A DNA stretch of 64,000 nucleotides, from assembly GCA_000711775.1 (NCBI GenBank), contig ARYC01017288.1, positions 1-64,000 on the forward strand, read 5' to 3'. The notes beneath the pieces were generated by a model. That model worked only from the letters and a program-made list of their open reading frames with translations, did not search any database and was not told where the DNA came from. Both the position numbers and the translations under genes were made by a program. Each line of letters starts with the position of its first letter. Positions within the stretch are counted from its first letter, which is position 1. Source of the DNA: Oxytricha trifallax (taxonomy: Eukaryota > Ciliophora > Spirotrichea > Sporadotrichida > Oxytrichidae). Below, piece after piece: positions 1-10,900 of this stretch.

Positions 1-1640
1 AGGAGCAACAAACGGATACAGCAGTGGAAATGAGGGCAGTCAAATTGGTGGCATAGAAGTGGATCCATTCACAGGTATTCCCTATTATGATCCCACTAAG
101 AACAGCAAAAGTGGAAATGCAAATGGTGGTGGCAGGGGCAATAATTTGCCATCAGGGTCTTAACCTCAAAATTCAGCAGTTAGGAATAGCGGAGGCAGTG
201 CTATGGCTCCACACAGACGTCCTGGTGGGGCTGGCTCTCTTGGTGAGCGTGGGGCTGGGTCATCTGGTAGTGAACATATCTTCAGCAGTGTCATATGTTA
301 TGGTGATAAAAATTAGTAGATAAATTTCAGCCCAATTTACTTTTAGAATTCTAAACCTCATAATTATCCTATAAAATCATTAATTCAAAAATGACTATGA
401 GGAGATCCTGAGATATAACCTAGAAAGCCAGAGATGGGAGAAAGTTCGATATGAGAGCGGCAGTAGCTTGAATGGTAACTTGCGATATTCAGGGAGTGCC
501 TATACACCAGACGGAAGAATAATCATTACTGGTGGATGTTTGATAAGTACAGGGGATGCTACAAGCACTACATTTGAATGCAATATCTAGAAGCCTGGCA
601 AGTTTATAACAGTTTTATTGTATTTCTCAATGATATTCTGATTAAAATAGAGAGATTATACTAGGAAGAAGATGATGACTAATCGCAGATATGCACATGC
701 AAGCACATCGTTAAACGGCTACGTGTATGTTCTTGGTGGGTTCGATAACAAAGACGCTGATGGGGTGGCTCCAAGCACTTTAGATAGCGTAGAGCGGTAT
801 TCGATTCATGAAAACAGATGGATATAGAATTGCCTAAATAATTTAGATAAATTATACCATTTACTATAGCAGCATGATCAACATATATTAAAAATTGCAG
901 TATGAATGACAGTCGAGCATTTTGCGGTTGTGTGACTATAGGAGACTAATTTATCTATCTGGTGGGAGGTTTCCAAGACTATACAGTGCTTAACACAATA
1001 GAAAAATATGACTCTGTGCTGGATAATTGGACTACACTGCTCGTGAAGTTGCCGCAAGGTCTGGCTAAGATGGGAGTGTGCGCTACTGATGGACAGAGAT
1101 AAATGGCGATTGTTGGTGGTATGAATCCGCAGTTCCATCCTCAGAAAGCTATGTTTTAATTCATTTTAAACTTTATAACCCAATATTAATATAGATTTTA
1201 TCTCACAAAAAAGGGAAATATAAATCAGAATATGTATTTATTAGACATGAAAACCATGAAGTTTTCCTCTTGCGCAGAAATGAAAACAGCGAAGACTTTC
1301 AATTATATATAAAAAATAGCATTAATTTTCTATATATCTTTAATACCTTCTATGAAATTTAATATTAATTTCAATTCGAATGTGCACTTCCATGAGGGGT
1401 CAATCTATACATTTGGTGGTAATGACAGAGACGCCTGTGAGAAATACGATACTTATCAGAATAAATGGGAAATGCTCCCAAGTTATGCAGAGGTCGTTAG
1501 TATTGCTTTATATTTCATCTATTTAAATAATAATTGAATTGCACTCCTTATTTAATTTTTATGATATTTTTGTCATATTTTGTGATAGTAAAGGAACTAA
1601 CGAATTAAATGGATGGACTTAGCTTAATTGCCTTAAAATA
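1..1640 (+). CDS. Kelch-repeat protein, 5' end missing, split by IESs
   Basis: Reading with TAA/TAG as Gln gives a Gly/Ser/Asn-rich N-terminal part (2-313), then beta-propeller kelch units at about 397-608, 659-830, 902-1160, 1210-1304 and 1369-1497. Each carries the kelch pattern of a GG doublet and a Tyr...Trp pair, for example YVYVLGGF followed by DSVERYSIHENRW, and IYTFGGN followed by CEKYDTYQNKW. Kelch propellers usually bind protein partners or cytoskeleton; no enzyme domain is visible. The coding blocks are separated by AT-rich inserts. Two of them have clear direct repeats (TTTCAATT and TAGTA), and removing insert plus one repeat keeps the frame. The true start lies left of the window; the 3' end beyond about 1640 was not resolved. 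Family call is firm, boundaries approximate. Confidence 0.8.
1297..1376. other. IES with 8-bp pointer TTTCAATT in kelch gene
   Basis: TTTCAATT occurs at 1297-1304 and again at 1369-1376. Deleting 1297-1368 (72 bp) joins AAGAC to TTTCAATTCGAATG, giving K-T-F-N-S-N-V in one frame. The insert is almost pure A+T. It has the form of a hypotrich internal eliminated segment rather than an intron, because it has no GT..AG ends. Confidence 0.85.
1498..1590. other. IES with 5-bp pointer TAGTA in kelch gene
   Basis: TAGTA occurs at 1498-1502 and 1586-1590. Removing 1498-1585 (88 bp) joins GTCGT to TAGTAAAGGAAC and reads V-V-S-K-G-T-N-E-L-N-G-W in frame with the preceding kelch block. The short pointer makes this slightly less certain than the 8-bp case. 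Confidence 0.7.
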
Positions 1641-1998
1641 AAAAATAAAAATAAATATTAAATATAAGGATTTTGCCCCATCACACCATCACTTATTCCA
1701 TTGTGATAATAATAACAATAATGATATAGAAAAATCTACAATAATCAAATTTATTTGTGGAATGATAACCAAATATAACTACATATATAGAAAATGTTAA
1801 CAATTACTTAATTTTCCAAAGCGATTATAAAAATAGTAGTATAAGTTAATTATTTTAAAGATAATATCTGTCAAATTTATAAATTGATTGAATTTTTACA
1901 AGACAATAGTAAAGAATGTTAAAATATAAGAAAATGCTATAATTATATCATTATATTTGATTTTAATCATTCATAAAAATTAAATTAATCTAAATAAA

Positions 1999-4900
1999 AT
2001 GTCATCTTTCATATAAACTCTGCCAACCAAGGGATTTAGGTAAAATATCATTTTAATTTCATTCAAATATTAATATATTCTTTAAATTTAGACAAGGAGG
2101 CTTTTGATTTGTAAAACCATCGTCAAAAGAATAACAAGACAAAGATAAAACTTAAAAGTATTGATGAAATTTAGTGGTATCATGTGTAATTTTAGTAATT
2201 AGAAAAATGCGAATTAATCTTAAACTATTAGAATAAAACTTGATTTATTTAAATTAACTATTATTTTCACAATAAGATTCTAGGAATTGTTTCATAATTA
2301 AATAAATCAAAATAATTATTTTAGAATTTCAAGCAAATTAACTTTACAATTTTCTTTTAAATTGAAAACACTCAAATTTATTTTGTATAGTAAATCCAAA
2401 AGTAGAAAGAAAAACACAAGAACTAAAAGCCAAATATTCATAAATGATAACTCACAGTCTTTCAATACCACTATGAGAACAAACAACAATATCAATAATA
2501 ATATTGCTCTTGTTATAGATGAAAAATAAGAAATAATTCAAGATTTTGAAGCGAATATTTCTTAATAATTTGCTGACACTATAAACCTCAATAATGATAA
2601 AAGTTTGCTGATGAGCCCAGTTTTTAGTTAAGGAGAGAAAAGTAAGCAAGAGGAGGATTTTAAATAAGAGAAGGAATTGGAATTATTGACAAAGTCTATT
2701 GATTAGGTGAGATAATTTACAATTTATTAAGGCAATATGTTTACAAATTTAATTATAAATTACTTATAATTTTATTTATAGGGAGACTTAAAAGAACAGG
2801 AAAATTTGAGAAAATAAGAGGAGTATTCTAGATTCTTCACTTAATTATTTGGTAAAACTTTATTATAAAAAACTCAACTATCTAATCTTATCCTAATAAA
2901 TAGATAGTGGATTGAAACACAAAAAGCCAATCGTATAGTCAAAATTAGACTTTGTATAAGACGTTAAGAAGCTCAGAAACGCTTAAATTTCAATGAAATA
3001 AACGCTTAAAAGATTGAATGAGTAAAGGGAAATTGAGCAACTTCACTATGAAATAATAAGAGAAGAGGAAATATTAAAAAATGACATAAGTGGGAAGATA
3101 GACAAGCAATAAATTTATAGTCATACTAATAGTTTGGTCAAAAGGGGATTTGAGTTAAATAAAGGCGAAAATATGTTGAATTAAAGCTAGTTAGGTAGTC
3201 TTAAGAATTTCTAGAAGAGAGATACTACAAATTAATTTTAATGATAGTCATTAATTTTCTAGATTTAGACAACTATATTAATGTTTTAATGTAAAATTGT
3301 GAGTCATTAATCATTTATTAAAATAAATCCAGCAAATTTTTATATTAATACTATCTCAGAGGCTTTATCAAACAGCATAACAAAGTATGATGAATCAAAA
3401 ATGCAAAAGCGTTTCACAGGTTCAATAGTATACGAGGAGGGTCTCCCACTCTCAAAGTTAAGTCAGGACTACTATGAAAACGCAAATAAAATCCCTTCTA
3501 TAATTCCACAAAATGATCACTCTCCAATTTAAAGTTCTCTGCATAGTCATACACCTAAGAGTCACAGTATCTCAAAGAAATTTAAAACAGCAAAATCAAT
3601 GGTTAACAGTTAATAAAAGGGGATTACAAAGAATAATATTGATATCTAAGAGTTCATAGAGATAGAAGGGGGAGAGAAATAAAACTAGAGTAATCCCTTA
3701 GAAATTGGAAACGACAGTTTAGATTAAGGACAAACAGCTTATTTCTAATAAGAGTCTCACTTATAAAACGTAAAGAGCAATAGAATAGATCAAATCACAG
3801 AGCAAGCCAATTTATACTTGCATTAGAAAATTTAGGAGATTAATATCAGTTCAGTTGTTCAGCAAGAATTTTTATAGAGAAATCTCAATTAAATTGATTA
3901 AGAAATTACCTTTTAATAATAATCTTAGAAAAATCTCAGATCCAAAACTCATTCTCCCACAAACTTATAGTAAAACAATCAAAGCAAGAGTAACATAAAT
4001 ATTTGGAGTCCAAACTCTATAAATCTTGATTATGCAGATTTAATAAAATTACAGAGACCACTACTTGGAAGTAAATTGAAATACAATTCTGCTTTACAGA
4101 AAAAGCTTAAAACAGAAAACATAGATAATTAGGCTTAAGAAGATTCAAATCTGAATAATTTTAGAGAGAAAAGCTATCATCAGAAAAGTAGATCTGGTAT
4201 TGTTTAGTTCTAGATCACTTAAAACATGAACAATTTTTATTATTTTTATTTTTGATTAATATGTAATGCCTTAAACATCCACGAATTAAAAAGAGCTCAA
4301 TCCCCTTCAATTATTCATGTCGGCAGTCTCTAAGATGTCTAATCAGCCATTAGTAGAATAAAAACTGGTCAAGTATTTGATAAATCGTTATAAAAATATT
4401 CAAATATGATCAAAGCCAATAATTCCCAACATTAATTTGGAATGAAAAGAATCTCAACGACTGGGGGAAGATTTAACAGATAGAGAAAAAGCCAATTGGA
4501 TACCAAAGTTTAAAATCAAATCGATGACATACAATAAAATAACGATTATGGAGAAATAAACTCAAAGATGTATCATCACAATAGAGCTAAAACAGCACTG
4601 CCAAATGGTAGAATAAATAAGATGTAGAGAAGTTTGTCGCCTTTGAATAAACAAAATTAAAAATTAAAAATTACTGATGAAAATTAGAATGAGAGGTTGA
4701 GTACGATTTAAGTATCTGATTACAGGGAAAGGATGCAATAGAGTATCAAAGATACAGTATCTTTGTTAAAAAATATTTGCATCAAAATTCTCAATAAAAA
4801 TGAAACTCATTTATAATTTGTATATCATTAGAACGGAAAGATGGCTTGCCATCAAAAGTTTAGTTACAATTATAAAATAGAAATCCGATTGTTGATGGGA

Positions 4901-7900
4901 AATTATTGATAAAAGCTACAATACTAATTTAGATTAGATTTAGACTTTTATATATCAATTTCTATATAATACATTTAATCAAAATTAAAAATACTATAAG
5001 ATCCAGGTCAACCTTAATAAAGTATCACTCTTAGTAAAAACTTAATGAGTCCATCAGAATTTAGACTAAAATAAACTCAAAATCTTACATTGAAAATATT
5101 CCACGAAACTGATCTAATTCATTAATCTTTAGCTCCATTAGAATAGGATATAAAAATTGAAATTTAAAGTTAACATAGCAGATAAAATTTATCAAAATCA
5201 TAGCATAAACTATCACATAGTAGTCCAAAAAATAATCAGAATGGCTTATAAGTTACAAAATAATAGAGCAAAAGAAAGTAAATTCTAAATAAAGCGAAAA
5301 ATGTTGTAACATAAGCTTTAAGCTATCAAGATGATCCAATAAGTTTAATTGATTAGCTGAATAATAGGAAAAATTATAAATAATGCAATGATTTTATGTT
5401 TAATATATTTGATAAAAAAATTGGTTTTGGGGGTATCTTAAATTGTTTCATTTGTAAATAACTCAGTGATTTCAGATAGATTGAATAAAACAGCAGACCA
5501 ATAATAGCATCAAACTAAAAAACTTGAAATAACTTTGCCAGATTTAAGCCAAGTTGACAATGGAGTCTACAGCAACACGAATCAGCAAATCATAGCACAA
5601 ATGAATCATAATTACTCAATTGACCATAAGACCGTGTATGTATCTAAAACTCAAGATTTACGAGAGAGCTCAAAAAAGTAAACTTCATCTATAAAGAAAA
5701 AGAGCCATGTCGTGAGAGAGTAGCTATAAGTTAATAATGGGGATAAAAAGTAGTTAGGCTCTTCTTTTGAAGAAATTTATTATTAAAAATACATAGATTT
5801 GATGTTAAAATTTTAATGCCTTTTTAACAAAAATTTTTGCTCAAATCTTTCAATTATTGTTAGAAATTATAATTATGAAAAATGAAACTGGCAGCAAGCT
5901 ATACAAAACACAAGGAGAAAGACAAACAACATTTTAAGAAAATATGGAATATTTAATAAAAGAACTAACTCTTTCAAGTGGCTAATAACTCATGAAATCC
6001 TAAAATCAAGTAAATGATCAAAATTCTCATGCGTTTATGTCACAAAGGTTGAGACTAAAAAATAATGAGCATTAAAATCAGTTATTTTTTTATAGTTCTT
6101 AGTTTTATATTAATTGTACTTACATATAAAAAATTGGATATATTTTACTTACAAAAGCATTTGTCTAAAGAGGCACTGTCTAATAAACATGATAAAGATA
6201 GTACGAACAAATCCCCTTAAAAACAGTTTTGGATAAAAGAAAAAGAGAGTTTTAATGATTATCAGTAAAATCATTAATTGATTAATAATAGAGAATTCGA
6301 TAGAAGCCACAAAAAGAATTATAAATTATTATATAAAATGATATATTAAAGGATATTTTTCCTTTCAATTTCATTTACTTTGTATAAAATTAAGACTGAA
6401 CTCAGTCATAAATTTGGGTTGATGAATTTAGATTCTTAAAGCAGGGCTAAATCTTCAAGTTTAAATCATAGAAAAACATAAAATCACAGGTAATCATAGA
6501 TTTTTTTAATTTATTTCTATATAATAATAATTTGTTTAAATATATATTGAGATATAATTAAAATTATAATCCAACTCTGTTTAAGTAAGTTCCAGAAGAA
6601 ACAACATTGAATTTAGAATAATAAAATTAAGAATAAATGCCAAAGACAATTTACCCTAAAACACCTTAAGTTTAAATTAACATCAATAAGATTAGTCTTC
6701 ACTATCAAATGCAAAAGATTAAGATTCTTTGCAGTAATATTAGCAAAATTATAAGTGATTTTATTTATTTTTAATTTATAACAAATTGTTAATATTTAAT
6801 ATAATTTTAAAATTCAATTAATACAAATGGCAGAGATATATTAATTATACTGACCATATTATTTAAAACTAAAAACTTTAGTAATAATAAAATCTAAGAT
6901 TTCAAAATGTTAGAAATATGAAACAAGTATCTAGTTAGAGACCCCCAAATAGCATGGTTTTTGAATTAGATCTATCTCAGCATTTTAAGTTTAGGGACTC
7001 TCAGTTAATTAAAGCAAAAATAATGCAGAAAAAATTGCATACTATAAGTAATTTCAACAACCTAAATAAGCTTAGAGTTGATAATTTATATACTAAAATC
7101 TTCCCCTCCCCTCCCCCCAATATAAAAAGTAATTGAAATATAAGACTTTAATTTCAAAATTATGAGTCTTTTTTATATTTGATAGTCCAGGGAAATCAAA
7201 ATCAATTGCAGTAGGAACTGAAAGTCCCATAGTAGAATAAATGAAGGTGGATAATTGGAAATAAATCCCATAAAATAATTTGAAATTGTAATTAACTTAA
7301 AATGACCTGTGCAGTCCTAATACAATACCTCTCCCTGAGCATAATTAAAATGTTAAGAAATTCCAAATTAACCAATATTTTAAAATATAAACACTATAAT
7401 TAATTAATTTAATAAGTCTATTAAAATCATGTCAATTTATAAGCAAATACTTTAACTAAAGATTTGTTATATGTAATATTTTGGGAATAGAAATCCAACA
7501 AACGAAGTAACGGATACCCCCTCCAAATCTGGAACTTTTTAAAATTCCAGTTTTAAACTGGAATTCCAGATTTAAATCTGGAATTTTTATAAGTTCCAGA
7601 TTTATATCTGGAACCATAACATGATTAAAATATTCCAGATGTGTACCTGGAATTCCAGTTATAAATCTGGAATTCCAGTTTGAAACTGGAATTAAATTTA
7701 TGGTTAATTATTATAGAGAAAAATATTTCATATTATTTTGTATTAAAATTATTTCATATTATTTTTGGGGGGAAGTTTCCTGCACCGGTTTATGATAAAA
7801 AACAATTTTTAGGGAAGTTTCCTGCACTTTTTTAAAAGTTTTTTTTTCTATAAAATTAATTATAATTTTAACTATCAATCAACTCACAGACTAATTTCAT

Positions 7901-10900
7901 TGATATAATTTCTTAACCTATTAGTCAATTTTTCTCTTCAGATTCCAACATCTGGCATATTTCATCTGATATTTGTTGGTTTCTGTCTATTAACCATTAT
8001 ATTGTCTCTCTCTGTTATCATAGTAATTATAAGTATTGTATCCATTAGTTATTGAAATTTTAATTCAATTTATAATGTTCTTTTCCTACCTAAATAATGT
8101 TAGACTATAATTTTTTGAACAACTTAAATGATGTATAAATATCCTCTTAATATTAATGAGTCATACAAATTTTTAATTTTATAATTTTTATATAATTTAT
8201 TAAAATTTAAATAAAATTAAAAAAAAGTGCAGGAAACTTCCTCGAGTGCAGGAAACTTCCCCCCCCCCTTATTTTGTATTAAAATTATTGCAAAGGTTTA
8301 ATACATAATTTAAATTAGTCTTAATAGATATTTAAATCAAAGCAAACCCTTTACAATAATTATAAATTTAATATTTTTTTTTAATTATTTAAAATTTTTT
8401 AAATAAACTTAACAATTTACTTAAAATAGTTAATTAAATGTAAGAATAGGAAAATTGCTATAAAATATATTTAAAAAAGTATTATTAAGTTTTAGTCATT
8501 ATTGCATGTTCATATCGAGGAAAAATTTCTTGATAAAATTTAATCGATCGTATTATGGTTGTAACTTTATCAATCTAAAAAATTAACTCTCATATATGAA
8601 CTCTTCACACCGGTCACCTCCTACCCTTGTACTATATGTCATTCGTACGTATTGCTTAAGTTCGCCCCACAATGATTCGATTGCATTTGAGTCCTTATTT
8701 AATATAGCAAATTATATTTATTATATTAAAATTATAGTACTTCGAAGGCTTATAAAGACCGGTGCTAAACTTTAATTAATATTTAATATTTAAACAAATT
8801 TCATAAATAGGTTTAGTCCAATACACTAAAATGAGGGATGGAATTTCTAACCCCTTTGTAAATTCAAAAAAAATAATTGAAAAATGTTAGCTTGTTAGAT
8901 AATATATTTTTTCTATTATTTAAAAACAATATGAATTTAATTTATATTTGATTTCTAATACGAAAATTTTAATAATTCTCAGCAAATTTTAATTATTTTC
9001 AAGAGCATTAGGTTTTATGTAATGTTTATATTTTTTAATTGTATTATTAATAATTTACATTTCTATAATTGTTTTTTAAATAATGAAACTAAGCAAATAT
9101 TTAACGAAATTTCAAATATGCGAAGAAAATTTAAAAATATTCTTTACAGAGTATAGTGAAAATTTCATTTTACCTAAACTATTAAATTATGAAAAATTTA
9201 GTTATATTTTGAAAATATTATGAACTTATATATTTTTAAACAAAAATAAATTATAAGGGGAATATAACTCAAAAAAGTGTTTTTAATTTAAATTATAAAA
9301 ATTTATATAATTTTGAATGGACGTGTTTTTTATGGTCAATGTTAAGGTTTTGCCATTTTATGCTATCGTAGGATTTAAATCCATCATGATGGACGACAGC
9401 ATTTTAAATAAGTAAATCTTTTTCTTCAATAATTCAAAAACATTAATATTATCAATATAAAATTTTCATACTTTTATTAAAATCATTTTCATCAATTCCA
9501 TTTTTGATGTATTACTCTATAACCCGAGTTGACCTATTAGGAACAAGGTATAATTTGGTTTTAGTCTTGTCGTCTCGCTAAATCATTCCGAAGATCCATA
9601 ATTACCTTTGGTAAATAAAATATAAATAAAATTATATGTTTTATTTATTAATCCTTATTTTTTAAATACTCACGGTTTCATCTTCGTCAGCGGTGATATG
9701 ACTCCAAAGGGACTCATCGCATTCTATTTTAATATTAATATTTATTTTATTATTGATGTAATATTTTTTAATTTCCCCTTATAGTTTGAATGAATCCTAA
9801 TACTACTTCATCTGTTCACTCACTTTACAAAATTTAATCTAAAATATTATAAATTAAAATTATACAACGTATTGACTAAAGTATTTCCTATGCAGTAGAT
9901 GATGATAGGCGATGCTCATAATCGGTATAATATATTTTTTTAAAAGAATTATAAGTACTTTATAAATTTAAATAAATGTATAGAGACAGTTCCTTAACTA
10001 TGTTGAATTTATACCATTAATATAGTGCCGGAATATAATGCGAGCCAATACAAAAAATTAATTCATATTATTAATTGTAATAGAAATTTTTATATTTTAT
10101 GATTAATTTAAGTAATTAATTAATGATTATTAAACACAAGTAGTGGAATGTTATTAGGACAATAGATTGTTAAGAAAGACTTTAGACAGTATTTTTTCAA
10201 ACATTGTTTAAAACACAATATATGCATGGTATTGAATAATATTATTTGAACATTAATAAAATCAGATTGTTTTTATTTGTTTAATAAATATAATGTCTAA
10301 ATGTAAATAAATGTTGAAATAATACATTGTTTCTGCATGCATTTCATAACATAGCTATCAATGTAACTGCTATCACGGTAAATTTTAATCTTGCCGAGAC
10401 ATTTAATACAGATAATAAAACTATATTTATAATTTTTATAAAAATTAGCATGTTTTAAATTAAATATAAAATATATAATCGGTATCTTTAAGAAACGTGT
10501 TTAAAAATTTACAATATTAATAAAATTTCCATTAGTACCTTGATTGCATCAATAGGTTCTTGTAGTAATTGTTCCATTACCGTTAAGTATTTTTTATTTA
10601 TTAACTATATATTTAACAGCTATATCTACTAAATATCATAACCATTAGAAATAATTTTATACTTAATATACAAATTTAATTAATTTAATATTTTTATTTA
10701 TTATAAAGTCCTTATTAAAAATGTAATAATATTAATCATTATTTTTATATCCCAATAACAACCTACTGTGTTCTTTAAAATGTATAATATTCTAAATTAT
10801 TATTATAATGAATTATATGTAGAATTGAGTTATAAATAAATACTTAAATTGATAATTACCCTCTTTATTAAGATAGTTATTACATATCACTACCTATTAT

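Noticed and set aside
2979-3011. 11-bp direct repeat AAACGCTTAAA 23 bp apart, looking like a pointer pair
   Set aside because: The coding frame (KLRNAQISMKQTLKRLNE) runs straight through it; removing 23 bp would shift the frame.
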